A DNA stretch of 64,000 bases from Acidiphilium multivorum AIU301. GTDB lineage: Bacteria; Pseudomonadota; Alphaproteobacteria; Acetobacterales; Acetobacteraceae. Of this stretch, positions 12,616 through 20,581 are shown piece after piece (position 1 is the stretch's first letter; the number at the start of each line of letters is the position of its first letter). The notes below the pieces were generated by a model. The model was not told the origin of the DNA and did not search any database. It saw only the letters and a program-made list of their open reading frames with translations. The stretch lies in the NCBI RefSeq assembly GCF_000202835.1, contig NC_015186.1:992001-1056000 (forward strand), in the 5' to 3' direction. A program made the translations under genes and the position numbers.

Positions 12616-13365
12616 ATGCGGGCGGAAGAGGACGTGAGCATGGATGACGGGCAGGGCGCCGGACGGGCGGACGCGGCGGAGGTGCGGAAATTCGACGCGC
12701 TGGCGGCGCGCTGGTGGGACCGGCACGGGCCGATGCGCGCGCTGCACGCGATGAATCCGGCGCGCAGCCGGTGGATCCTCGACCATGTCGCCGCGGCGCG
12801 CGGCGGCGCGGCGGGGGTGGCGGTGCTCGATGTCGGCTGCGGCGCGGGGCTGCTGGCGGAAAGCCTGACCCGCGCCGGATGCAGGGTGACGGCGATCGAC
12901 GCCGCGGGCGAGGCGATCGCCGCGGCGCGGGCGCATGCCGAGGCGCAGGGACTCGGGATCGACTACCGCGCGACCACGGCGGACGCGCTGGCCGAAGCCG
13001 GCGCGCGGTTCGACGTGGTGACGGCGCTGGAGGTGATCGAGCACGTACCGGACCCGCAGGGGTTTCTCGACACGCTGGCGGGGCTGCTGAAGCCGGGCGG
13101 GTTGCTGTTCATCTCAACACTGAACAGAACGCCGCAATCGATTGTTTTTGCAAAATACGCGGCGGAGTATGTGCTGGGCCTGGCGCCGCCCGGCACGCAT
13201 GACTGGCGGAAATTCGTCACGCCGGGGGAGCTGGCCGCGATGTGCCGCGCCGCCGGGCTGCGGCTGGCGGCGACGGCGGGGATGGTGCCGGCGCCGCTGG
13301 CGGGCGGATTCCGCATCGCCCGGGATACGCGGATCAACTACATCGCGATGGCGGTGGCGGGCTGA
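12616..13365 (+). CDS. ubiG: Ubiquinone biosynthesis O-methyltransferase UbiG
   Basis: UbiG carries out both O-methylations in ubiquinone synthesis with SAM. The 249-residue protein has the diagnostic start EVRKFDALAARWWDRHGPMR, then ALHAMNPARSRWI, SAM motif I VLDVGCGAGLLAESL and ALEVIEHVPDP. It ends with the membrane-associating region and INYIAMAVAG. A GGGAG ribosome site (12604-12608) supports the ATG at 12616. Its 3' end overlaps the convergent LysR gene by 32 bp. The shared 97-bp upstream gap must hold the promoters for ubiG and lysC. Confidence 0.95.
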   Translation: MRAEEDVSMDDGQGAGRADAAEVRKFDALAARWWDRHGPMRALHAMNPARSRWILDHVAAARGGAAGVAVLDVGCGAGLLAESLTRAGCRVTAIDAAGEAIAAARAHAEAQGLGIDYRATTADALAEAGARFDVVTALEVIEHVPDPQGFLDTLAGLLKPGGLLFISTLNRTPQSIVFAKYAAEYVLGLAPPGTHDWRKFVTPGELAAMCRAAGLRLAATAGMVPAPLAGGFRIARDTRINYIAMAVAG

Positions 13366-14287
13366 GGCCGGCCGCTTCGGAGTCGCGGCAGGCGGCGAGC
13401 AGCCAGTCGCGGAAGGCGGCGAGGCCGGGCGGGCGGCGGGCCGGGTTTTCCAGCAGGTAATAGCCGAGGCCGGTGGTGACCGGCGGGGCGGCGGCGCAGG
13501 CGAGGCGGCCGGTTTCCAGCGCGCCGGCGATCAGCGGGTGCCAGCCGAGGGCGATGCCCTGGCCGGCGATCGCCGCCTGCTGGACCAGGGAATAGGTGTC
13601 GAACGTGGCGTCGCCCGGGCGGGGCGGGCGGTCGATGCCGTGGGCGGCGAACCAGCCGCGCCAGGTGAGCCAGGGCGCCGGGTGGCGGGGTTCGAGATGC
13701 AGCAGGCGCATCCGGGCGAGGTCCGCCGGGCCGGCGGGAACACGCAATAGGGCGGGGCTCGCCACCGCCGAGACGGTTTCGCGGAACAGCAGGTGCGCGG
13801 CCCGGCCCGGCCAGGCGCCGGTTCCCATCAGGATCGCGACATCGGCGGGGTCGGCCAGCGGGTCGGCGAGGAATTGCGAGGCGACGATGCGCAGCTCGGT
13901 CGCCGGGGCGGCGGCGGCGAAGGCGCCGAGGCGGGGGATCAGCCAATCGCCGGCGAAGCCGTAATCGGTGGCGACGGTCAGCGGGCGCTGGCCGGACAGG
14001 GCGCGGATGTCGTCCCGCGCGCGCTCGACCGCGGCGCGCGTGGCCGCCGCCGCCTCGAACAGGATCTGCCCCTCCGGCGTCAGGCTGACGCCGCGATGGC
14101 GGCGGTGGAACAGGCGGCAGCCGAGATGCGCCTCGAGCCAGCCGACCTGGTGGCTGACCGCGGGCTGGGTGGCGCCGAGCTCGCGGGCGGCGCGGCTGAA
14201 ATTGAGATGCCGGGCCGCCGCCTCGAACACCGCGAGGGCGGGCAGCGCGGCGCGCCAGTTGCCATTAGCCATGCTGATGGGTTCCAT
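13334..14287 (-). CDS. LysR-type regulator, probable choline-sulfate utilisation regulator
   Basis: This 317-residue LysR-family activator has the N-terminal winged helix-turn-helix (LPALAVFEAAARHLNFSRAA, then ELGATQPAVSHQVGWLE) and a periplasmic-binding-like effector domain from about residue 95. It belongs to the GcvA-like branch. It is divergent from betC with an 84-bp gap, the arrangement seen for putative choline-sulfate-utilisation regulators, so I infer that it controls betC and perhaps senses choline-O-sulfate or choline. The 3' end overlaps ubiG by 32 bp tail to tail. A start five codons in (MANGNW, from 14272) is possible. Confidence 0.85.
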   Translation of the reverse strand: MEPISMANGNWRAALPALAVFEAAARHLNFSRAARELGATQPAVSHQVGWLEAHLGCRLFHRRHRGVSLTPEGQILFEAAAATRAAVERARDDIRALSGQRPLTVATDYGFAGDWLIPRLGAFAAAAPATELRIVASQFLADPLADPADVAILMGTGAWPGRAAHLLFRETVSAVASPALLRVPAGPADLARMRLLHLEPRHPAPWLTWRGWFAAHGIDRPPRPGDATFDTYSLVQQAAIAGQGIALGWHPLIAGALETGRLACAAAPPVTTGLGYYLLENPARRPPGLAAFRDWLLAACRDSEAAGLSPPPPSRCS

Positions 14288-14371
14288 TCATCGATTCGGT
14301 CTTCAAGCGGGCCCGGTTTCAAGGCAGCGTGCCGCCGGATCGATATTGGACGCAAGGGGAGATGGCGAGAG
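14288..14371. promoter_or_regulatory. Divergent control region, LysR regulator / betC
   Basis: This 84-bp gap separates two divergent starts and is the natural site for LysR binding. ATCGAT occurs near both ends (14289-14294 and 14339-14344), and TTCAA/TTTCAA direct repeats lie between them. A purine-rich ribosome site (AAGGGGAGA, 14354-14362) precedes betC. No convincing -35/-10 pair is visible. The assignment rests mainly on gene arrangement. Confidence 0.45.
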
Positions 14372-15928
14372 ATGATGCCTGGGGTTGATGGCAACGGAGC
14401 AGACAAGGCGGCGGACGGGCGGCCCAATATCCTGATCGTGATGGCCGACCAGCTCGGCGCGCGGGCGCTGCCGGCCTATGGCAACCAGGTCGCGCTGACG
14501 CCCAATATCGACGCGCTCGCCGCCGGCGGGGTGGTGTTCGACAACGCCTATTGCAACAGCCCGCTCTGCGGCCCCTCGCGCTACGTGTTCATGAGCGGGC
14601 AGCTGCCCTCGGCGATCGGCGCCTTCGACAACGCGGCCGAGTTTCCGGCGATGCTGCCGAGCTTCGCGCACCACATGCGCGCCGCCGGATACCGCACGAT
14701 CCTGTCCGGCAAGATGCATTTCTGCGGGCCGGACCAGATGCACGGATTCGAGGAGCGGCTGACCACCGACATCTACCCGGCCGATTTCGGCTGGACGCCG
14801 GACTGGACCGATTTCGCGACGCGGCCGAGCTGGTACCACGACATGAGCTCGGTGCGCGAGGCGGGGCTGTGCGTGCGGACCAACCAGATGGACTATGACG
14901 ACGAGGTGGTGTTCGCGGCGCGGCAGAAGCTGTTCGACCTCGCGCGCGATGACGACGGGCGGCCGTTCTGCATGGTGGTGTCGCTGACGCATCCGCACGA
15001 TCCCTTCGCGATGACGGAGGAATACTGGAACCTCTACGACCACGACGCGATCGACATGCCGCGGGTGCGGACGGCGCCGGCTTCGATGGACCCGCATTCG
15101 CTGCGGCTGCGCCACGTGTCGAACATGGACAACGAGCCGGTGACCGAGGCGCAGGTGCGCAACGCGCGGCACGCCTATTACGCGGCGATCTCCTTCGTCG
15201 ACCGCCAGCTCGGCCGGCTGCGCGAGACGGTCGAGGCGTGCGGGCTCGCGGCGCGGACGGTGACGGTGATGACCGCCGATCACGGCGAGCTGCTCGGCGA
15301 GCACGGGCTCTGGTACAAGATGAGCTTCTTCGAGGACGCGTGCCGGATTCCGCTGATCGTGCATGCGCCGGGGCGGTTCGCGCCGGCGCGGGTGGGGGCG
15401 GCGGTGTCCTCGGTCGACATGCTGCCGACGCTGGTCGGGCTCGGCGGCGGGAGGATCCCGGCGGGGCTCGCCTGCGACGGGACCTCGCTGCTCGGCCATC
15501 TCGAAGGGCGCGGCGGGCATGACGGCGCGTTCGGCGAATATCTCGCCGAGGGGGCGATCGCGCCGATCGTGATGATCCGGCGCGGGCGGCACAAGTTCAT
15601 CCATTGCCCGGCCGATCCGGACCAGCTCTTCGACCTCGAGGCCGATCCGGACGAGCGGGCGAACCTCGCGGCGGCGCCGGAGCACGCGGCGCTGGTGGCC
15701 GCGTTCCGCGCCGAGGTGGCGGCGCGCTGGGACCTCGACGCGGTGCATCGCGCGGTGCTGGCGAGCCAGGCGCGGCGGCGCTTCATCGACGCGGCGCTGC
15801 GGCAGGGGCGGCGGAAGTCGTGGGATTTCCAGCCCTTCGTCGATGCCTCGGAACAGTACATGCGCAACCACATGCGGCTCGGCGACCTCGAGAAGCGGGC
15901 GCGGTTTCCCCGGCCGGCGGGGGACTGA
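14372..15928 (+). CDS. betC: Choline-sulfatase
   Basis: BetC hydrolyses choline-O-sulfate to choline and sulfate, allowing the ester to serve as carbon, sulfur or osmoprotectant source. The 518-residue protein has the sulfatase start RPNILIVMADQLGARALPAY and the maturation motif CGPSR, whose Cys66 must become formylglycine. The metal site lies in VMTADHGELLGEHGLWYK. The choline-sulfatase-specific C-terminal region (GRRKSWDFQPFVDASEQYMR) is present. No signal peptide is seen, so the enzyme is cytoplasmic. The upstream frame stays open but is unrelated; the start is ATG at 14372 or the next codon, behind a good ribosome site. The formylglycine-generating enzyme is not in the window. Confidence 0.95.
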   Translation: MMPGVDGNGADKAADGRPNILIVMADQLGARALPAYGNQVALTPNIDALAAGGVVFDNAYCNSPLCGPSRYVFMSGQLPSAIGAFDNAAEFPAMLPSFAHHMRAAGYRTILSGKMHFCGPDQMHGFEERLTTDIYPADFGWTPDWTDFATRPSWYHDMSSVREAGLCVRTNQMDYDDEVVFAARQKLFDLARDDDGRPFCMVVSLTHPHDPFAMTEEYWNLYDHDAIDMPRVRTAPASMDPHSLRLRHVSNMDNEPVTEAQVRNARHAYYAAISFVDRQLGRLRETVEACGLAARTVTVMTADHGELLGEHGLWYKMSFFEDACRIPLIVHAPGRFAPARVGAAVSSVDMLPTLVGLGGGRIPAGLACDGTSLLGHLEGRGGHDGAFGEYLAEGAIAPIVMIRRGRHKFIHCPADPDQLFDLEADPDERANLAAAPEHAALVAAFRAEVAARWDLDAVHRAVLASQARRRFIDAALRQGRRKSWDFQPFVDASEQYMRNHMRLGDLEKRARFPRPAGD

Positions 15929-15998
15929 CCCGCCGGCGCGATGCGGCGCGATGCGGGATGCATGATTTCCGTATCGCGATCCGCGCGAGTGTGGTGAT

Positions 15999-16028
15999 AT
16001 GCGGTTCCGCCGCATGGCTCGTATGCGG
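15999..16028. promoter_or_regulatory. Candidate operator before the first GlxA/AraC regulator
   Basis: ATGCGG (15999-16004), its complement CCGCAT (16010-16015) and ATGCGG again (16023-16028) alternate within 30 bp, 20 bp upstream of the regulator's ATG. This could be an autoregulatory site. Short GC-rich dyads are common here, so the call is tentative. Confidence 0.3.
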
Positions 16029-16048
16029 CGAGATCGTGGAGCAGGGCC

Positions 16049-17104
16049 ATGAACGGAAGGGCAGCGAACGCACAAAGGGGCGAGGAGCGGCGACCGCTTT
16101 CGGTCGGCATCCTGCTCGCCCATGACTTCACCCTCTCGGCGCTGTCGATGTTCGTCGACACGCTGCGGCTCGCCGCCGACGAATCGGATTTCTCGCGCCC
16201 GATCCATTGCCGCTGGACGATCATGTCCGACAGCGCCGCGCCGATCCGCGCGAGCTGCGGGGTGCAGGTGCTGCCGGGCGCGACCTTCCTCGACCCGGCC
16301 GGGTTCGACTACGTCGTCGTGATCGGCGGGCTGCTGGCCGGGCTGAACCAGAACGCGGCACCGCTCTGCGCCTATCTCAAGCGCGCCGCCGCGGCGGGGG
16401 TGAAGCTGGTCGGCATCTGCAACGGCAGTTTCCTGCTCTGCCAGGCGGGGCTGATGCAGGGGCGGCGGGTCTGCGTGAGCTGGCTGCACTACCAGGATTT
16501 CCGCGCGGCCTTCCCCGACCACGAGGTGACCGGCGACCGGCTGTTCGAGATCGACGGCGACCGGATCACCTGCGCCGGCGGGGCCGGGGCGGCGGATCTC
16601 GCGGCGCTGCTGATCGAGCGGCATCTCGGCAGCCGGCTCGCGCAGAAGCCGCACCAGGTGCTGCAGCTGACGCGCACGCGCGGCGAGGGGGCGGTGCAGC
16701 CGCACCCGCCGGTGGCGCACGAGGTGGCCGACGAGCAGGTGCGGCGCGCGCTGCTGATGATGGAGCAGAACCTCTCCGACCCGGTGCCGATTGCGACCAT
16801 CGCGCGGCGGCTCGACCTGTCGACGCGGCAGCTGGAGCGGCGCTTCGAATCGGCGCTCGGGCAACGGCCCTCGCTGCTCTACCGCACGCTGCGGCTGCGT
16901 TACGCGCGCTGGCTGCTGGAGACGACGGGCCGCTCGGTCACGGATATCGCGCTGGAGGCCGGCTTCTCGGACTGCGCGCATTTCTCCCGCCAGTTCAAGG
17001 CGCTGCACGGGCTGTCGCCCTCGCAGATGCGGCCGGGCATGGCCGGGCGCGACGGCGGCGGCGCCGAGGCGGTCGCGATGCATGCGGGGCCGCGTCCGTT
17101 CTGA
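16049..17104 (+). CDS. GlxA-family transcriptional regulator (DJ-1/PfpI + AraC HTH), GbdR-like
   Basis: This 351-residue regulator has an N-terminal class I amidotransferase-like DJ-1/PfpI domain (residues ~18-185, with VVVIGGLLAGL and VGICNGSFLLCQAGL) and a C-terminal AraC helix-turn-helix pair (residues ~235-335, with IATIARRLDLSTRQLERRFE and VTDIALEAGFSDCAHFSRQF). This architecture is shared by GbdR, which activates betaine demethylation genes in Pseudomonas, and by its carnitine- and sarcosine-sensing relatives. Its place between betC and gbcAB makes a GbdR-like role likely; the ligand (glycine betaine or dimethylglycine) is inferred. A GGAGCAGGG ribosome site precedes the ATG. Confidence 0.88.
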   Translation: MNGRAANAQRGEERRPLSVGILLAHDFTLSALSMFVDTLRLAADESDFSRPIHCRWTIMSDSAAPIRASCGVQVLPGATFLDPAGFDYVVVIGGLLAGLNQNAAPLCAYLKRAAAAGVKLVGICNGSFLLCQAGLMQGRRVCVSWLHYQDFRAAFPDHEVTGDRLFEIDGDRITCAGGAGAADLAALLIERHLGSRLAQKPHQVLQLTRTRGEGAVQPHPPVAHEVADEQVRRALLMMEQNLSDPVPIATIARRLDLSTRQLERRFESALGQRPSLLYRTLRLRYARWLLETTGRSVTDIALEAGFSDCAHFSRQFKALHGLSPSQMRPGMAGRDGGGAEAVAMHAGPRPF

Positions 17105-17121
17105 TCCGCGCATGTGAGCAG

Positions 17122-17173
17122 CGCATGGCCGCCATGCGAGGGGGCTGCGAAATCGTTCTGGCGCGATGTCGCA
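17122..17173. promoter_or_regulatory. Candidate operator pair upstream of gbcA
   Basis: Two inverted repeats sit in the 143-bp gap before gbcA. CGCATGG-N3-CCATGCG (17122-17138) is a perfect 7-bp dyad. TGCGAAATCG-N8-CGATGTCGCA (17146-17173) matches in 9 of 10 arm positions. They end 74 bp before the chosen start. AraC-type regulators flank gbcAB, so one of these may be their binding site. The repeats are directly visible; the binding protein is inferred. Confidence 0.45.
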
Positions 17174-17247
17174 AAAACGAAAGACGCTGATACACCGAAC
17201 CGTCACATTCCGTCGCCGGGTTCTGACCCTTTTTGAAAGTGAACGCC

Positions 17248-18519
17248 ATGGCGGATGTCGCTTCCCCTGCACTTCGTGACCTCGTGGCCCGGCGCCGCCG
17301 CGGCTACATGCTGGAGCGGGATTTCTATACCGATCCGGACGTCTTCCGCGCCGATCTCGAGTACATCTTCAACCGGCACTGGATTTTCGTCGGCGTGGAG
17401 CCGGATGTTCCCGAGCCGGGCGACGTGATGACGCTGAAGATCGGCGACAACGACATCCTGATCTGCCGCGACGACGACGGCGCGATCCACGCCATGCACA
17501 ATGTCTGCCGGCATCGCGCGGCACGGCTGGTCTCGACCGAGAAGGCGACGGTGGGGCGGCTGGTCTGCCCGTATCACGCCTGGACCTACGGGCTGGACGG
17601 CGCGCTCGTGCATGCCGAGCACATGGGCGAGGATTTCGATCATTCCTGCCACGGGCTGAAGAAAATCCATCTCCGCTCGCTGGAGGGGCTGCTGTTCGTC
17701 TGCCTCGCCGAGGAGCCGCCGGCGGATTTCGACGAGATGGCGCGGATCGTCGGGCCATATATAGCGCCGCACGAGATCGCCAACTGCAAGGTGGCCCAGC
17801 AGATCGACCTGATCGAGGAGGGCAACTGGAAGCTGACGATGGAGAACAACCGCGAGTGCTATCACTGCGCGCTGAACCATCCGGAGCTGACCACCTCGAT
17901 CTTCGAGTTCGGCTTCGGCTTCGATGCGCGCGAGGACGACCCGGCGCGCGCGGCGCTGCGGCGGAACTATGACGACATGGTCGCGCAGTCGTGCAGCGCC
18001 TGGGCGGCGAGCGGGTTTCCCTCCGAGGAGATCGGCCATCTCGACGACATGGTCTCGGGATTCCGGATCGGCCGGATGCCGATGGACCGCGATGGCGAAT
18101 CGCAGACGCTGGACACCAAGGTGGCGAGCCGGCGCCTGCTCGGCCAGGCCAAGGAGAAGCGGCTCGGCGATCTCTCGTTCCATACCCAGCCGAATTCCTG
18201 GCACCATTTCATGAGCGACCACATTGTGACCTTCTCGGTGCTGCCGCTCTCGCCGGACCGCACGCTGCTGCGCACCAAGTGGCTGGTGCATCGCGACGCG
18301 ATCCAGGGCGTGGATTACGACCTCGAGAACCTGATCCGGGTGTGGCGCGAGACCAATCTGCAGGATGGCGCGCTGGTCGGCCTCGCGCAGGCGGGGGCGT
18401 CGGGCGCCGGCTATGTGCCGGGGCCGTATTCGGCGGAAACCGAAGGCCAGGTCGAGGCTTTCGCCAACTGGTATGTCCGCCGCATGGCGGCGCATCTCGG
18501 GATCGAGCCGGCGCGATGA
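17248..18519 (+). CDS. gbcA: Glycine betaine demethylase, Rieske oxygenase subunit
   Basis: GbcA is the terminal oxygenase that removes one methyl of glycine betaine as formaldehyde, giving dimethylglycine. The 423-residue protein has the Rieske ligands CRHRAARL and CPYHAWTYG (two Cys, two His) and then the mononuclear iron region NNRECYHCALNHPEL. It lacks a signal peptide and acts in the cytoplasm. An in-frame TTG five codons upstream (17233) could also start translation, but the ATG at 17248 has AAAGTGAA at suitable spacing. The stop overlaps the gbcB start by 4 nt. Related Rieske enzymes demethylate stachydrine or carnitine, but the neighbouring dgcAB and sox genes favour betaine. Confidence 0.92.
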   Translation: MADVASPALRDLVARRRRGYMLERDFYTDPDVFRADLEYIFNRHWIFVGVEPDVPEPGDVMTLKIGDNDILICRDDDGAIHAMHNVCRHRAARLVSTEKATVGRLVCPYHAWTYGLDGALVHAEHMGEDFDHSCHGLKKIHLRSLEGLLFVCLAEEPPADFDEMARIVGPYIAPHEIANCKVAQQIDLIEEGNWKLTMENNRECYHCALNHPELTTSIFEFGFGFDAREDDPARAALRRNYDDMVAQSCSAWAASGFPSEEIGHLDDMVSGFRIGRMPMDRDGESQTLDTKVASRRLLGQAKEKRLGDLSFHTQPNSWHHFMSDHIVTFSVLPLSPDRTLLRTKWLVHRDAIQGVDYDLENLIRVWRETNLQDGALVGLAQAGASGAGYVPGPYSAETEGQVEAFANWYVRRMAAHLGIEPAR

Positions 18520-19607
18520 ACATGACGCCGGCCGAGCGCTGCCGTGCCGCGCGCGACGGCAGCCTGTCCGTCTGGGACCCTGAGGTCGACGACGTGCTGG
18601 TCTGCGTCGATGCGCGGCTGGAGACGCACGACGTGCGGACCTTCACCTTCGTCAGCCGCACGCCGTCGCGCTTCAGCTACTGGCCGGGCCAGTTCCTCGT
18701 GTTCGACGTGCCGGTGGGCGGGGAGATCGTGCAGCGCTGCTACACGATCGCCTCCAGCCCGACGCGGCCGGACCAGATCTCGATCACGGTGAAGCGCAAG
18801 CCGGGCGGCGCGGTTTCGCCCTGGCTGCACGACAATCTGCGGCCGGGGATGGAGATCCGCGCGATCGGGCCGCTCGGGGATTTCAGCTTCGTGGCGACGC
18901 CGGGAGAAAAATACCTGTTCCTCTCGGGCGGTTCGGGAATCACGCCGCTGATGTCGATGACGCGGGCGCATCAGGACCTCGCACCGGATGCGGACATCGT
19001 GTTCATCCATTTCGCGCGGACGCCGGAGGACATCATCTTCCGCGACGAGCTCGCGGTGATGGCGCGGCAGATGCCGAACCTGCGGGTGATTCCGGTGTGC
19101 GAGGCGGATGGCGCCGGCGGGCGCTGGGGCGGGCCGCGCGGGCGGGTGACGCCGCAGCTGCTCTCGCTGCTGGCGCCGGATTTCGCCGAGCGCTGGATCT
19201 TCAACTGCGGGCCGCCGGTCTACATGCAGGTGGTGCGCGACGGGCTCGTCGGCCTCGGCTACGACATGCGGTATTACTACGAGGAGAGCTTCGATTTCGG
19301 CGTGCCGCCGCCGGTCGAGGAGGTGCTGGCCGCGCAGGGGGCGGAAACCTTCGAGGTGACGTTCAGCAAGTCCGGCCGGACGATCGGGGTGGCGCCGGGG
19401 CAGCATATCCTCGCCGCCGCGCGCGAGGCGGGCATGCGGCTGCCCTCGTCCTGCACCAAGGGCGTGTGCGGCACCTGCAAGAGCAAGCTCGTCTCGGGAC
19501 GGGTGGACATGAAGCACCAGGGCGGCATCCGCCAGCGCGAGATCGACCAGGACATGATCCTGATCTGCTGCTCGACGCCGCTGACCGATCTCGTGATCGA
19601 ACGCTGA
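18516..19607 (+). CDS. gbcB: Glycine betaine demethylase, reductase subunit
   Basis: GbcB passes electrons from NAD(P)H to GbcA. The 363-residue protein joins a ferredoxin-NADP reductase module to a C-terminal 2Fe-2S ferredoxin. Seen in order are the FAD-binding RCYTIASSP, the nucleotide-binding FLSGGSGITPLMSM, FNCGPPVYMQ and the plant-type cluster ligands SSCTKGVCGTCKSKL plus a final Cys in LICCSTPL. The ATG at 18516 is in ATGA overlap with the gbcA stop, and its own stop shares one base with the next gene, so the three are coupled. Confidence 0.93.
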   Translation: MNMTPAERCRAARDGSLSVWDPEVDDVLVCVDARLETHDVRTFTFVSRTPSRFSYWPGQFLVFDVPVGGEIVQRCYTIASSPTRPDQISITVKRKPGGAVSPWLHDNLRPGMEIRAIGPLGDFSFVATPGEKYLFLSGGSGITPLMSMTRAHQDLAPDADIVFIHFARTPEDIIFRDELAVMARQMPNLRVIPVCEADGAGGRWGGPRGRVTPQLLSLLAPDFAERWIFNCGPPVYMQVVRDGLVGLGYDMRYYYEESFDFGVPPPVEEVLAAQGAETFEVTFSKSGRTIGVAPGQHILAAAREAGMRLPSSCTKGVCGTCKSKLVSGRVDMKHQGGIRQREIDQDMILICCSTPLTDLVIER

Positions 19608-20581
19608 TGCCGCGGCCGCTGAACCCCGCCGCGCTGTCGCATTTCGGCTTCTTGCTGCTGCCGAACTATTCGATGATCGCGGTGGCCAATGCGATCGAGG
19701 CGCTGCGGATGGCCAATCGCTGCGCCGGGCGGGCGGTGTATCGGTGGAGCCTGCACGCGGTGGGCGAGGCGCCGGTGACGGCGAGCAACGGGCTGAGCCT
19801 CGGCGCGGTGACGGCGCCGGAGTCAGGGCCGGCGCCGGATATCCTGTTCGTCTGCGGCGGGCTCGACGTGCGCTCGGCCGTGGGGCGGCCGGTGCTCGCG
19901 GCGCTGCGCCGCGCGGCGCGGGCGGGCACGCCGCTCGGCGCGCTCTGCACCGGCACCTTCGCGCTCGCCGCCGCCGGGCTGCTCGACGAGTATCGCTGCG
20001 CCGTCCACTGGGAGGACATGCCGGCGATGCGCGCCGAGTTTCCGGAGATCGAACTGGTCAACGAGCTGTTCGTGCTCGACCGCAACCGGCTGACCTGCAC
20101 CGGCGGCACCGGGCCGCTCGACATGATGCTGGCGCTGATCGAGGCGCGGCTCGGCCGCAACGTGGCCGAGCATGTGCGGGCGATTTTCGTCCTCGACCGG
20201 ATCCGCCCGAGTGCCGAGCGCCAGCCGCTCGACAAGGACGACCGCGGCCATGCCGGGCAGCCGATGCTGGCGCGGGCGATGGTGATGATCGAGGCGCGGC
20301 TTGGGGAAAAGCAGATTCTCGGCGAGATCGCCGGCGAGCTCGGCATTTCGCTGCGGCAGTTGCAGCGGCTGTTCCGCGCCCATGTCGGCGAGAGCCCGGC
20401 GGCGTTCATCCGGGCGCGGCGGCTGAAGCGGGCGCAGGGGATGCTGCAATCGCTGCGGGTGCCGGTGACCGATGTGGCGATGGCCTGCGGGTTCGGCTCC
20501 AGCACGCATTTCGCCAGCGCCTATCACGATTATTTCGGACATCCGCCGCGCGCCGAGCGGCGGCCTGGAGGCATTGCATGA
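19607..20581 (+). CDS. Second GlxA-family regulator (DJ-1/PfpI + AraC HTH)
   Basis: This 324-residue protein has the same layout as the regulator at 16049: an N-terminal DJ-1/PfpI domain (ILFVCGGLDV, then LGALCTGTFALAAAGLLDEY) and a C-terminal AraC domain (ISLRQLQRLFRAHVGESPAA and VTDVAMACGFGSSTHFASAY). Here it sits inside the operon, between gbcB (TGATG overlap) and dgcA (ATGA overlap). It may sense dimethylglycine or sarcosine, while the other paralogue senses betaine, or the two may have split target promoters; both are inferences. Its translation is coupled to catabolic genes, so its level should rise with the pathway, giving positive feedback. Confidence 0.87.
   Translation: MPRPLNPAALSHFGFLLLPNYSMIAVANAIEALRMANRCAGRAVYRWSLHAVGEAPVTASNGLSLGAVTAPESGPAPDILFVCGGLDVRSAVGRPVLAALRRAARAGTPLGALCTGTFALAAAGLLDEYRCAVHWEDMPAMRAEFPEIELVNELFVLDRNRLTCTGGTGPLDMMLALIEARLGRNVAEHVRAIFVLDRIRPSAERQPLDKDDRGHAGQPMLARAMVMIEARLGEKQILGEIAGELGISLRQLQRLFRAHVGESPAAFIRARRLKRAQGMLQSLRVPVTDVAMACGFGSSTHFASAYHDYFGHPPRAERRPGGIA

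Noticed and set aside
13793-14371. Long N-terminal extension of choline sulfatase
   Set aside because: The frame is open upstream of 14372, but it is antisense to the LysR gene. The sulfatase family starts near RPNILIVMADQ, and a good ribosome site precedes ATG 14372.
17990-19607. Longer N-terminus for the betaine demethylase reductase
   Set aside because: The frame is open inside gbcA, but the family start and the ATGA junction at 18516 fix the true start.
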